Shown here one piece after another: positions 32,963 through 45,000 of a stretch of 64,000 nt of DNA (its first letter is position 1; every line of letters begins with the position of its first letter). The notes below the pieces were generated by a model. The model made no database searches and was not told where the DNA came from. It saw only the letters and a list, made by a program, of their open reading frames with translations. The translations under genes were made by a program, and so were the position numbers. Source of the stretch: Eutreptiella sp. 'Long Island Sound 2002'. Its lineage: Eukaryota > Euglenozoa > Euglenophyceae > Eutreptiales > Eutreptiaceae. The DNA is taken from contig OZ038397.1 in NCBI GenBank assembly GCA_964036045.1, positions 26,591,346 to 26,655,345 of the forward strand, read 5' to 3'.

Positions 32963-33365
32963 CGGTCGTGACGCTTCCCCCCCTGGGGAGGGGGGCGGGG
33001 TTGCACCACACAATGGCAGCACTAAAACTGCAGCAGGTCCAGCATAACGTAAAGAAAATTTTTCTTCGGCGCCCAGTATTTCCTATGCTTTTGTGGGCCA
33101 AGTGACGGTCCCCCCAAAAGGGACCATCACCTGGAAGGGGGGCAGATTTCAGGGGGAGCAATCAATTCACCATGTGCTGAAGTACCCGGAAACAACGTGC
33201 AAAGGCCTGCAGGGCAGATTTCAGGGGGGCTGGGGGGGGGGGGGGGCAGCATCAACCTGCATGGCGAGGAGCAAAGCCCTGGTTTTATGTCTGCTTTTGG
33301 CAGGACCAGATTCATGCCAAAGGGCAATACAATGCCCTGGTGTGGCCCGTCTGAGAACACGAAGC
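32963..33365 (-). CDS. Candidate two-exon piece, unknown gene
   Basis: Segments 33365-33257 (FVFSDGPHQGIVLPFGMN...) and 33027-32963 (FSAAIVWCNPAPLP...) are bounded by AG acceptors and GT donors (the second donor is GTGAGT), and their phases match. A Cys-rich stretch with a stop continues toward 32606 (CAPCRACKLVTEWEC). However, all three frames of the first segment are open and protein-like, so the reading frame is uncertain. Confidence 0.25.
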
Positions 33366-34938
33366 CTGCACAATGCACCAACGCTCATGCTTGCTCTGGG
33401 GGCTGGGGTCCGGAACTGCAGTGAACAGCCCCCTATGCGCAAGCCATCACAAAGTGTGTGACCTTGCCCACTGATCCTTCTTCGCTGCAATTCATATTCA
33501 GTAGGTCAAGCACATGCAGCAACAATTCATCACAGTGGATGCCTACAGGATGGGCAGCTGCTTGCCGGCACGAACTGGCCCAAGGTAACCCGCCACCCCC
33601 TTGCGGCTCTCCAGCTGTAGGATGGGTCCAGAGGGTGGGGGGTTTGATTTTGAGCATTTTGAATGCACGAGTGGGGTAAAATCTTCTTGTATCATTCTCC
33701 ACAAATGAAAAATAGTCGGGCACTCAGGCAAACAAATTGATGAACCAGCAAAGGCACCCAACGAGCAGTGTAAGACACCATTGTTCTAGGTGCTGTGCGT
33801 GTGGTTGGAGCGAAAGAAATCGTCCCAGGTTAGCGTAGCAGGCCACCTCGCATTAACTACCCCCTTCCAACAAACACCTCTGCCAGAATCCTCCACAAAT
33901 GAAAAACAGTAGGGCGGTCAAGCAAACAGATTGATGAACCAGCAAAGCCACCCTACGAGCAGTGTAAGACACATGTCAAGTGAACATGGCATGTCCCTGT
34001 TTGCAAGCCATTGTTCCACGTGCTGTGCGTGTGGTTAGATCGAAACAGATCGTCCCGGAAGGGCCACCTCGGACTATTTACCCCCCCAAAAAACACTTCT
34101 GCCATTGTCCACGTAGCGCTTTGCAGCGGTGTCTGTGACGGCCTCCAAAGAGCAGCTTGGGACCAAATGAATCCACTAGGGCAAAACCGAACGAGGTTCC
34201 CGGACCAGACGGGATCGTGGAGGCCGTGCCTGGCAGAAGACACATGACCACAGGGGAGCCATGCGTTGCTCCCTGTCAGGGCTGCTCCCAGATGATATGT
34301 CAGGTTTAGCCCGCCTCGCCTCTGCCCTCTGGCTGGAGTGAGGCAGCACGCGAGGGCAGGTCTGAACAAATTGCACGGGAGAACACGGGATTCCGAATGA
34401 AGGCGAACACGAAGGTTCTTATGACCAATTCCAGGCTGACGGGCGAATTACCTCCCACCCCTTAGACTAGGGTATCCACCAAAGAAGTGGGGAAATTATG
34501 GGAAATACTCGCAACCCTCTCTTATGGGTGTGGATAGGGGTAGTGAGTACTACTTTCAGGGTAAAATGGCTATTCTTAGTACTCTGCTTCATTTGGTCAA
34601 ACACATGCACTCAAAGCCAAAGGGCACAAAAAGAGGGGGGGGGGGGGTGCTGGAGGTGCCCACAATGCCAGCATATCTCTCGGTGTCGTTGCAGTGGGTG
34701 CCAACACGGGGGGTTTTCAGGGGTCGGTGCCACTATTGCCTCATTTGTGTCCACCGAGTGTCTGGTAGGGGGGATATGTGGGGTATATTTTGAAAGCCCT
34801 TGAAAAAGGCTATTTGGAACACCCAGGTCTGCATGCTGTACTGACGATATGTTTGAGATTTTCGTCCGTTTTGGACGGTGCTTGTGTTGATTGCTGCCTC
34901 TTTTTGTCAATAGGCAGCTACCATGTCTGCATATAAAT

Positions 34939-36081
34939 TCATGTCACGTGCTGTTGCGTCCCCTGATGCACCACAAAAGCCTTTGGTGCGCAAAAGAGCT
35001 CGCTCTGGGGGTGCAAACTGGGTGCAGATTTCAAAAAAAAAATACACATACCACCCCCTGCGTGATGACATGTTTGTACATTCAAGCGAAACTTGGAAAA
35101 CTTCCCAGAAAGGGCCAAAACCCTCCGCGTTGGCACGTTCTGAATGAGGCCGGGAGATATGGAGTATCCTCTGGTGCAAAATGGTCGCCAAAATCTGGTG
35201 CCTTGACGAAATGCCTATAAATTCCTGCACAACAATCTGGTATCTCGCACCCAATGCACCCCTTGTTGTTATGCGCCCTCACTGATTTCCCAGTATGACA
35301 TGGAGGCTTCAGACAGCTCGTGCATTGACCATGGAGTCCCTGAGAGCTCTTTGGCATTTCTACACCCTCGCCTAAGGTGCCTGTGCGTGTGCGTGTGCGT
35401 GTGCGTGCACACGTCCATGTGTGCGTGCACGGGTGCATATTGCATGTGCGCATGTGTATGGGCACCTGCATGCGCATGCGCATGCGTGCATGTGCGTGTG
35501 CATGGCTGCATGGGTGCATGCACATGGGCATGCGCATTCGCAGGCCATGGATATAGACGTGAAAAGACCTGGGCTCAATCACCCGGCATATGGCTGCCCT
35601 TCTGTCTTACATCGGAGCCATCGTCGTTTTTTGTCCTCCAGGACATGCTGTTACCAAACGCTGTCCGCACTCAGGCCGGCGGCGGCAGAGATGTGCTTCG
35701 ACCCGGATGTGTTTCAGTGGTGTTTTGCAACGAATTGCGGTCCTGGGCCACGGAAGCTTGCACAGGCATTCCTCTTGGTGAAACCGGTCGCATGCCACAG
35801 GGTGCCCCTTGGGAACGCGCGCGCACGGCATTTGCGAACCCCGGTTCCCAGGGCCTGTGTTCCATGTGTCTGACCTGAGGACCGGGACAAAGACAGAGAG
35901 CATCACTTTTTGGGGGGGCACACATCATACGTACTCTTCAACAGCCCCTTTGCCCTCCGGGAAAATGGGATGGTTTCTTCTCGAGCTCCAGACTCACCGT
36001 CCAGCACCTCCGGGGAGATGAACAGTGTGCAGACAACTGTTGACCGACAGGGGTTGGCACGCTAAGAGCCCGCAGTTGGCG
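34939..36081 (-). CDS. Four-exon 3' part of an unknown gene
   Basis: Inferred exons: 36081-35998, 35359-35283, 35224-35122 and 35017-34939 (ending TGA). All junctions are GT-AG and in phase, including a GTGAGT donor after exon 1, a 58-nt intron between exons 2 and 3, and a T-rich tract before the last acceptor. The encoded 113 residues include PWSMHELSEASMSYWEI and HFVKAPDFGDHFAPEDTPYL. I do not recognise the family. Upstream exons are missing from the model. In the last two exons a second frame is also open (ending in ARDMNLYADMVAAY), so the exact C-terminus is not secure. Confidence 0.4.
35382..35409 (+). repeat. TGTGCG-type hexamer run and adjoining CATGTG/CATGCG low complexity
   Basis: A (TGTGCG)n core is followed to about 35545 by alternating purine-pyrimidine sequence (TGCATGTGCGCATG). 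Such DNA can adopt Z-form. It lies in intron 1 of the 36081-34939 exon chain. Confidence 0.8.
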
Positions 36082-36888
36082 CTGAAGAAGGTCGGCCAAT
36101 GGCCGCTGACGCTCGAGCCACGCGGATTGAAAAATAATTCCAAGCAGTTTGCCGGCAGAATGACTGGGTTTGCATGGAGTGAGGTCTCGTCCAGGGCACC
36201 AGAAAGCGGACATGAGGTCAAAAGGTGGGGACGACACCTCGGCCTGAGACGCAACATCTGTGGCAGAAGAAGCGGGCCGAATGCCCCTTGCATGACTGTC
36301 TTGTGCGGGGCCATAACGCCGCAGCTCGGGGTATGCTTGTGCATGCACCATTGAGCAATAGTTCGGCACATAGCACAATAAACGCTGGTCACAATGAGGC
36401 TATACAGCGAAATGCAGTGCTACAGTGTGAAACAAAATTCAGATTGAAGACAAGAATTGTTCATTGCCACGTACAATCCACTGTGTGTGTGAGTGTGTGT
36501 GAGGTCAGCATTGTTTGTTGAAGACGGTCTGGGTGGAGCAGTGTGCATCTGTTTTCCTCTCCTATTTCTGGTTGGGGCAGGGAAGGTGGGTTGCAGCAGA
36601 TTAGAGCGTGGGGGCAAATCATAGTGAAAGGGACGTGTGCAGAGGCAGTCTGGCGTCGGCAGTAGGCGGACACGTTGCCGCATGGAGACACGCCGTCACT
36701 GGACAGTAGCAAAGATGCACAGAGCGCCGGCCAGGTCTGCTGCAGCGCACTTGTGCCATTTGCCTTTTGGGTGTGTCCCGACTGCTCTGGGATCATCGAT
36801 AGACACAAACGACCGCGATCGACAAATGGTACACACGGGGACAAAGTAATGGGCAGCGGTTGTGGTATACCTGTACCTCGAACTTAAC

Positions 36889-37444
36889 CTGCTCTACCAG
36901 TCCTCCCAACGTATTTCTGTGAAAGGCACTTGACACATTCTGGCAGTGCCTCAACACTCCAAAACATAAAGGGCCTTAAGTTCTGCACTTCGCACGTCCT
37001 CTGTCCGTGTAGCACCATGCACCATCTGTGCAGATCATTCATTCCGCTGTTGTGTATGTGGAAGGTGCTCCATAACCGCTGGCCAGTTACCACGTAGAAG
37101 CAGATTTCCCGAGCATTCTCCAGGCACCATCAAACCGCCATCAACGCCGTGCAGCTCTTGTGGTCGCCCAGGAAGCTGGCACCTTGGGATTTGTCGCTGG
37201 GACTTCCGTGTTGACATGCACACTGATCGGCCCCACGCCAGGCAGCGGGCCCACCTGCCCATCCAACGACGCAATGAAACATTTTGGCACGGGCAATCAA
37301 GAAATTTGAGCCGTGGTGCACCAAGTTCGTGTACAGGGGCGGGCTGTTATGATGCAGGCTCCCGCCAAAGGAGGGGGGTGTCAGCGGACCAGGGGAGCAG
37401 GGACCCAAACATATGTACAACAAACGGAAGACACGGGAAATCAT
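36889..37444 (-). CDS. Exon-like open frame interrupted by a single in-frame TGA
   Basis: From an ATG at 37444 one frame runs to a GT donor after 36889, broken only by TGA at 37130-37132. Both halves look coding: SFLGDHKSCTALMAV before the stop, and WCLENAREICFYVVTG, HRWCMVLHGQRTCEV and ALPECVKCLSQ after it. An alternative start is an AG acceptor just before 37196. The encoded protein is Cys-rich and unknown to me. The TGA could be a selenocysteine codon, a nonsense mutation, or a sign that the segment is not coding; no SECIS element was identified. Confidence 0.35.
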
Positions 37445-37485
37445 GCCTCACACTCGAAGTGTCACGCCCCCGAGGCAGCACTGTC

Positions 37486-40106
37486 CTACACACTTATACC
37501 ATAGCGCCCGCCCCACGTCCTCAGCAACGCATTGACGTTCTTCTTCTGCTTTGCGCTGGTAGAATTCTGATCCAACAGATCCAGCAGCTGCAGGTATGCG
37601 CTTCGGGCTGAAGAAGGACAGCAATAATGCACCCATAGAGACCAGATCTTCCCACTCCGTCAGAGATCAGCTTCCCACCAACATTCCCACAAAGAGAGGG
37701 AAAATGGGGGAAGGTGAGAGTGTGGAAAACTGAAAAAAATTGGGATAACATGGGGGATGGGTGTTGGAAAATTGGGAAGAAATGGATAAAGTTGCGGAAA
37801 CATATGACTTGCAACTGGTCCCCAGCGTCCAGGCATGGCATTGGTAGGTACCCGGGGAGCCTACTATCCACTCAACCATCGGTGGGGGTCTCATCCGCTA
37901 CCAAGGACTCATTGTCGCCAGCTTTCATGAAACAAGACGTGCAGTGCACCAACACCAAATGTTTGGCATTCCTTATGCCATAATACCAGCCAAAGAATTG
38001 CCCCACGGTGACTATCACCTTTCATGTTTGCCTGCCTTTCGTCCCTTACCCACTTGAGGGACCAAAAGCACAGTTCTACGTCACATGAGGTGGCAGGGAC
38101 AGCCGGCAGGTGCACTGATCATAGTGGGGTGCACGACATTCCCTCCTACCAATCCAAAATCCTGAGAGTGGGCGTCGCAGCGGTGTTGAGTAGCTTCCAA
38201 TCAATTGAAGCGGGACATTTGCTTGGATAGCCAGTCGCCTGATACCCAATGTCTCTTTGGGTCGTGGATGACCCTAATCAGAACGTATTGTATGTGTGCA
38301 CATACTCCATGACAGTACCAACGGGCAACAAGGGGCAACATGGAAAGCAGAGATATAGAGATGAACAGCAACATTTTCCACCTTGTTGGAGTGGGCTCTC
38401 CCCATTGTGCCACGGGAAGTTGGAAAGTTACAATTTTTCCACCCACTTTCCCCCACTTTCCCCCCCTTTTCCTCAGGTCACAGCCCGGGTAAACACCCTC
38501 CCCTGCCCATCACTCCGCAAAAGCAACATTCTCCAACTCGTTTGGGGTGGGTTTTCTCCGCTTTTCCACAAAAAAAATCAAAAATCAACTTTTTCACCCA
38601 CTTTCCCTCAGTCAGTCTTTGCACTGCGCGCTACTTTTAGACTATGTTCCCCCCGAAGAGCCCCCAAGCACACCCCTTGGAAACGCCCTTAGAATTGGGC
38701 GACCCAAACTGGACTGGAGGGGACCACTCCGACAATCTTTCCGCCCATCGAATTTCAGCGACAACACCATTCAAATAAGAACGAACACGATGCACACTTG
38801 CCCACCAAGCCTCCTCAGAGCACCCTGTTGCTCCAGAGAGGAGATGAGCACACCTTTGAGGTGGAGTGTGCTTGAGGAAGAAAAAGAAGCGGAACAAATG
38901 TTCGCGTGGAAGTAAATCATCATGCCCATACTTGAGCCAAAACTCCTCGGCAGAGTGGGCATCAATACCCATATAACTGATTTGCGTCCTTAGGGACCGA
39001 GTTCCACCACAACGCTTAATCCACCACTCAACACCATCTTTTTGCGGGTCAAGAGGGTGAGGTCCGGTGCTTTTCTCATGCACATGGAGCAACATCTCCA
39101 GGATCTTGTCCCGGTTTCCTCAATAGCACCGGAAGGTTGGGGCCCAAAAAGGGCGGAAATGCTACATCACCCTTGCATTCTCGGGGGTCCCCAACAAAGG
39201 GGGACAAAATCAGAACTCAAAACCTCCGCTACAGGTCACCATGATGCCCCTAGGGGCCCCTAGTATCTCAAAGTATGGGTCTCTAGTACGGCCAGGCGCC
39301 CAAATAGTTGCACTGCGCGCGCACTGCGCTTGAGGCGCCCCCAAGCCCAGGTAAACACCCTCCCCTGCCCATCACTCCGCAAAAGCAACATTCTCCAACT
39401 CGTTTGGGGTGGGTTTTCTCCGCTTTTCCACAAAAAAAATCAAAAATCAACTTTTTCACCCACTTTCCCTCACTTTTCCACTTTCCCCCAATTTACCGGA
39501 TAGTCTTCCCGTCAACTTCCCATCGTCGGAAGTTCTGGTCCCTGCACCCACGCCCACATTCATACGGACCCGCGCGCACGTGCAGCCCCAATGCTGCCCT
39601 GTGTACCGGAGCACAGGCGCATGCAGCCCCATGGGCTGCAATGGGGCTGCACGCACCTGAGTACAGGGTCCGTGGAGCTTCAACTTTGGCAACCAGCAGA
39701 TGCACTCCGTTGGCAGTTGTACTTTCTGCTGTTTTTTGGGGGGGGGGGATCAGTTGCAACAATGCGCAGGTGGTTTCATTGATTTTCCTCTGGAAGGATG
39801 AAACCAACGTTCAGCTGCTTCACGCATCAATGAGCATTGCATGTCAGTGCCCAAAACGTATTGGGTCATCACTGACTTGCAACGACCTGCTTCCCTTTTT
39901 GCTTGCATTGTGGACGACACACGGCAAGCACCTCCCTCCCCAGACCCACTCCCCCGAAAAAACCTTCACGGTCGGTCTGGGTCCGCAGATCTTTGTGCAT
40001 TTGGGTGGCCAGATGGAACCCCTTGGCGTAGCAGGGGTGCGACCAGGTGTCATGGTGCATTTGGTTGCGTCGCGGGAACGGCAAGTCCACAGCGCCGGGG
40101 GCAGAC
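37486..40106 (-). CDS. Four-exon 3' part of an unknown gene
   Basis: Inferred exons: 40106-39964, 39118-38854, 37971-37877 and 37607-37486 (ending TAG). Each junction is GT-AG and the phases agree at all three (1, 2, 1). The roughly 207 encoded residues include NQMHHDTWSHPCYAKGFH (exon 1), GVEWWIKRCGG and MGIDAHSAEEFWLKYGHDD (exon 2), HLVLVHCTSCFMKAGDNE (exon 3) and a basic Gln/Lys-rich C-terminus, LLRTWGGRYGISV. His/Cys clusters might bind metal. No family is recognised. The first exon needs a partner ending in phase 2 upstream, so the 5' part is missing; the gene could even be the 3' end of the DUF2431 gene that lies upstream on the same strand. Confidence 0.45.
38489..38610 (+). repeat. 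Exact 122-bp repeat, copy 1
   Basis: Identical to 39351-39472 in all 122 bases by direct comparison. It runs from GTAAACACCCTCCCC to CACTTTCCCTCA. It lies between exons 2 and 3 of the 40106-37486 gene model. Confidence 0.95.
39351..39472 (+). repeat. Exact 122-bp repeat, copy 2
   Basis: Second identical copy, 862 bp away and in the same orientation, between exons 1 and 2 of the same gene model. It is preceded by GCACTGCGCGCGCACTGCGC, a phrase similar to the ends of the MITE-like element at 29.5-30.1 kb. Confidence 0.95.
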
Positions 40107-40889
40107 CTGAGCAGAAAGAAGCAGCCGTGGCTTTGTGTGGCAGGCACAACGGGGTCCTTAGATTGATCCCGACCCAGGCCTTTTCTTGGGGGCCGGGGGG
40201 GTGCAGCGGGTGGCGGGGGGGGCATTACTCAATCAGCCGCAAAAGTATCACAACGGACTCAACCAAAGCCCGGCTGAGTGTTGCTTTGGCAAAGCTGCTG
40301 CTCGTGTGCCTTAATGCAACCGCTGTCCATGCAGGCGGTAGCCACACCAAATGAGAAGAAATTTCGGCAGTTGGGGCATAATCGAAAACGTTTAAAAGAC
40401 GTTGTGGTTTGCCATGCCACTTTGCCAACAGCGCACATTTGCCATGGCCACTTGCAGTTGTGCAGAGAACCTGCAGGGTCGTGCACGACTGTGCACGTTT
40501 TTCGTCACATCATGATTTTGCAATGGCAAGCCATAGTACAAGTGTACAGCCTGAGATTTCATTGTGACTCTAGAACTGTCAGGAAACAATTCCAAGATTC
40601 GTCCAGGAATGTCTCTGTTGCAGTCAATGGCTAACACCACACCCACCATGAGTGTGAAGTATAGCTCTGAAGGAAAACTGAGCGGCAAAATACAGCAACA
40701 GACACTAGGATACCAAATGCAGCCTCCGAAAGTATATTCGGGCAAGTTTGCACCCGAATTCTTTGACAAAATAGCACCCCAAAATCCATGCATTCAAAAT
40801 TCGAATGCGCCATGCGCTGCGCACATCAAAGATGTCCAAGCGCCCATAAGACCAATAAGGGGGGGGGGGGCCACATGAAGAGGGCCGCA

Positions 40890-41440
40890 ACATGCTTTAC
40901 AGGCTTTTTGTCGATCATTGCGAGGGCCGAAATATCAAAAAACAATCGGTTTTGAAAAAGTTGATTCCTCAGCCCCGCAAGCGAACAACTACTGCAGCAG
41001 TTCATGCCGGCACCCCTCAGCCAGCAACCTCTCACAGGGCACCCATGTGGCCAAAGACGGGGGGGGGGGGGGGCATGCTAAGAGATCCTAAAACATGCTG
41101 CACATGGTCACGATGTCAAAACAATCAATTTTCAAAACTTCGAATTTTTCAGCCCCGGGGCTGGAACCTGCTGAAGCAAATCAAGCGGGCGCCGCCCCAA
41201 CGCCGCCCCATGGACACCCCCCGCCCCCCAGCACACATATGCCAGCTGAGGTGGAAAACATACAGAGCAGGTCTAAAACATGCTGTACAAGTGTTATATT
41301 TTACCATTGCGGGTGGTCCCACCATCAGGAAATCGGTTTTGAAAAATCCGATTTTCTATCCCAAAGAAGGGCTGAAAACTGGCAGTGGGTGGATTCGGCA
41401 TTTCTCTGTTTCAAATGGTCCACAGCCGGTTCTAGGTGGG
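40890..41440 (+). repeat. Degenerate ~190-bp repeat units (copies 3-5)
   Basis: Units starting near 40890, 41090 and 41275 share ACATGCT(T/G)(T/C)AC, then (A)TATCAAAAAA or TGTCAAAA, then GGTTTTGAAAAA, then CAGCCCC and a GCTGAA-type end. They match the two units at 30.4-30.7 kb in element order. They separate the DUF2431 gene from the 40106-37486 exon chain. Confidence 0.5.
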
Positions 41441-42061
41441 GCTAGATGCCACAAAACGCGGCCACAGACAGCCTACGATGGTGCTACTCCACAACAACGC
41501 TACCCAACTCCACCATCCACCTTCCCATTCAGAGGGATGACACACTGCATGGTCTCGGGGCTCCTTAGGGACAACATCAATAGATAAACGTGGTCGGGGC
41601 CTACACTCCAGCCATTTTGTCAGGTAAAACGGCACACACTGTTGCGACAGATCATCCGGCGCTGATGACCAATGTAGCAAAGCTACAAGACGTGTTTTAC
41701 GTCGGCGAGTTGCTGTGCGGTGAAAGCACCACTTCCATGAATCTACCATCGTTGGAAGGCGGCCTCCACAACGAACCCAAACGCCCGGATTGGGCACATC
41801 CCCCATTCTGCTGTCATTTTGGTCACGCGTCCTAATGGTTCACGGTTTTGACACGGGGATCATGCAACATGGTCAAAAGCACTTGCACCGCATGTTTTTG
41901 AACCTCTTTGTGTGTGTTTTAACACGGTGGGCCATACGGGTGCTTGGGGGGGGGGGGGGGTCCGGAGGGGTCCGGAAGGGCCCATCAGCGGGCCGTTTCA
42001 AAGCGCGCCCTGCAGGTAGACCACGCCCCCCAGGGCTCTCCGGCTGCACTGGCTTGGGCAC

Positions 42062-45000
42062 CTTGCGAGCCAATGGTCTGTGCCAGGGTCCCCCCTCCAT
42101 CCGCCCGCGCCACAGGCCCTCGTGAAACCCATTCCGGTGGGAGGAGCGGTACCCCGGGGCTGAGACTTCAGGGGTCTGCAGCGGCTCGTTCACTGCGGGG
42201 CCTAAGCTATGGCTTGGGCTCAGACTGGTGCACTGCAGCGCGTACTCCACCGCCTGATACCCAAAACTGGGCGCCGGCCTCTCGTTCTGCAGAATGTAAC
42301 AGAGCAATGATGCGGATGATGCAGCGAAGAGCATTGGTGCGTGCTGACAATTGTGCATGTCCACAGGGGGGCTTTCCGTGTGCCAGTAGTTGCTACAGGC
42401 CGGTCCAGTATGGACACCGACCGGCTGTCTGAGCTCTGCCTGTCTGCCTCTGTGTTCGCACTTGTGTTTGTGTTTCTGTTGTTGCACTTGGGTTTGCACT
42501 TGTATTTGTGATTTTGTTTTTGCACTTGTGTTTGTGATTTTGTTTTTGCACTGGTGTTTGTGATTTTGTTTTTGCACTTGGGTTTGTGATTTTGTTTTTG
42601 CACTTGGGTTTGCACCTGTATTTTTGATTTTGTTTTTGCACTTGTGTTTGTGATTTTGTTTTTGCACTGGTGTTTGCACTTGTATTTGTGATTTTGTTTT
42701 TGCACTTGTGTTTGTGATTTTGTTTTTGCACTGGTGTTTGTGATTTTGTTTTTGCACTGGTGTTTGTGATTTTGTTTTTGCACTGGTGTTTGTGATTTTG
42801 TTTTTGCACTTGTGTTTGCACTTGTATTTGTGATTTTGTTTTTGCACTTGGGTTTGCACTGGTGTTTGTGATTTTGTTTTTGCACTTGTATTTGTGATTT
42901 TGTTTTTGCACTTGGGTTTGCACTTGTATTTGTGATTTTGTTTTTGCACTTGTGTTTGTGATTTTGTTTTTGCACTGGTGTTTGTGATTTTGTTTTTCCA
43001 CTTGGGTTTGCACCTGTATTTGTGATTTTGTTTTTGCACTTGTATCTGTGATTTTGTTTTTGCACTGGTGTTTGTGATTTTGTTTTTGCACTTGTGTTTG
43101 TGATTTTGTTTTTGCACTGGTGTTTGTGATTTTGTTTTTGCACTTGGGTTTGCACTTGTATTTGTGATTTTGTTTTTGCACTGGTGTTTGCACTTGTATT
43201 TGTGATTTTGTTTTTGCACTTGTGTTTGTGATTTTGTTTTTGCACTGGTGTTTGTGATTTTGTTTTTGCACTGGTGTTTGTGATTTTGTTTTTGCACTTG
43301 TGTTTGCACTTGTATTTGTGATTTTGTTTTTGCACTTGGGTTTGCACTGGTGTTTGTGATGTTGTTTTTGCACTTGTGTTTGCACTTGTGTTTGCACACG
43401 TCTCAACTTGCATTTGAACTTAAATTTGTGGTTTGTTTGTTGTGTTATACTTGTGTTTGTATTCATGTTTGCACTTGTATTTGCCAAAGCAGTTCCCCGT
43501 ATTATGTCTGCACGGGTGTTTGCACTGATGTTTGCACTTGTGATGGCACTTGCGGCTGTACTCGCATTTGTAGGTGGTGTGTGACCACGCGCATGCTGTG
43601 TGTGTGCATGCGTGTGTACGGGGAAATGCTGGCCGCTTTCCCTGGCGATGTTGCTCCTCCTTGGACGCAATTTGCGAGTAGATTGCCCGCAGCCATTTGT
43701 CCTGCGTGTGTGTTGGGGGGGTTGCGCACGTGGGTGCCTAGCAGTGTGTACACGGTGCATGAGGGCGCGTGCGTGCGGGTGTGGGTGTGCCAGCTGTGTG
43801 GGATACACCCACACCTCAAACGGCTGCCCTGTTTGCCCCAGCCCGGCTGTGCAGAAGCGGGGCTGCGGGCTGTGCGCCAGTGGACCCCACGTGCTCTGGA
43901 ATGATGCACATAACACCGCACAATCCCCACACCTGTTGGGCCATGCAGTCTCTTGAGTCCCCGAAGGCCATAGCATATGTTGCCTTGTACGGGTCTTCAC
44001 ACTGAACGTCGAGCCCCTCCGCTTTAATGATGGCTTTCACCTGCAGACATTTGGGATAATGTCCTTGTGGGAGTACCTGCACTGCGCGCACCGTTTCAGG
44101 CAGCCGCATTGTTTCCCAACCCACTTTCAACTGTGACCTTTCCATTCCTGCCCGGGTGCCACCACTTGCTCTGATAGTTCCACTGCGCACGTGCTGCATC
44201 AAATGCTTCCCGCTCTTCAAACTCTACGTCTGGCTTGATTTCCTCGTGTCAAAGAGCCTTTGGCTGCCCTCTGACTCCACAATGTCTGAGAAACGCCCCC
44301 AAAAGGTGCCCCAAAAGCCGTAGACTTTGCTAAGTTTAGGTGCAGACACCCCTAAACCAAAATAGGCCGTATCTTGGGCCACATGACTCAAAATGCGATT
44401 TCGAGGGACCTAGTCCTGCCGCAACCCCCCACTTTTTGTGGTTCCCACCAAAAATACTGAAAAGAACCCCTGAAGGCAATATATTACTGCATCCCTCCCC
44501 CCTTAAATCTAGCTAGCAACAAGCAAAAAGCAATAAGCAAGAAGCAAATCGACTTTCCGTTTTGGCCATTACTCTGTCCCAGCGCCTTGGGCTCTACTCT
44601 ACTCTAGCAATCCCAGAGCCTAGGTGGTGCTCTTGCCAAATCCAAGTTTTGAGCCACAAACTCAACGATGGCAGCCCGGGGCGAGGGTGCCAAGTCGGGA
44701 GGCACTCTCCCTAATCTGGGCCGTTTTGGACCAAAAACAGCCACTTTTGGCCCAAAACTAGCCTAGAACCTGTTCAAAACAGCCGAACGGAGAAAAACCA
44801 TTGTCACAGGCCAATACCCCAAAATGCCTTGAAAAGGGGCCGTTTTGAGACCAAAATGGGTCAAAAACGCGTTTTTCCATAAAAAAGATCCTTGACCATT
44901 TGGGAGGTACAAACAAGTGAAATGAGCCCATGGCAAAAGCCGTCCCCCAGGATGTACAACATGTGGCCATGATGCTGCGGCTGCTGTTTTAATGGCCAGT

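Noticed and set aside
32606-33723. Complete gene model for the 33.7-32.6 kb minus-strand segments
   Set aside because: Several exon combinations fit in different frames, so only two segments were listed, at low confidence.
41621-41720. Plus-strand exon (KTAHTVATDHPALMTNVAKLQ...) with good splice sites
   Set aside because: The opposite strand is also open and has its own acceptor, all surrounding exons are on the minus strand, and no plus-strand partner exons were found. Not decidable by eye.
42457-43400. CRISPR-like array
   Set aside because: Modules are contiguous, without unique spacers of constant length, in a eukaryotic intron. It is a minisatellite.
41873-44000. Three long minus-strand ORFs (397-535 codons) over the 42.5-43.4 kb repeat
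   Set aside because: They arise because the 26-bp and 12-bp modules contain no stop in any minus-strand frame. Three overlapping Lys/Gln/Asn/Thr-rich frames cannot all be genes and none has a domain.
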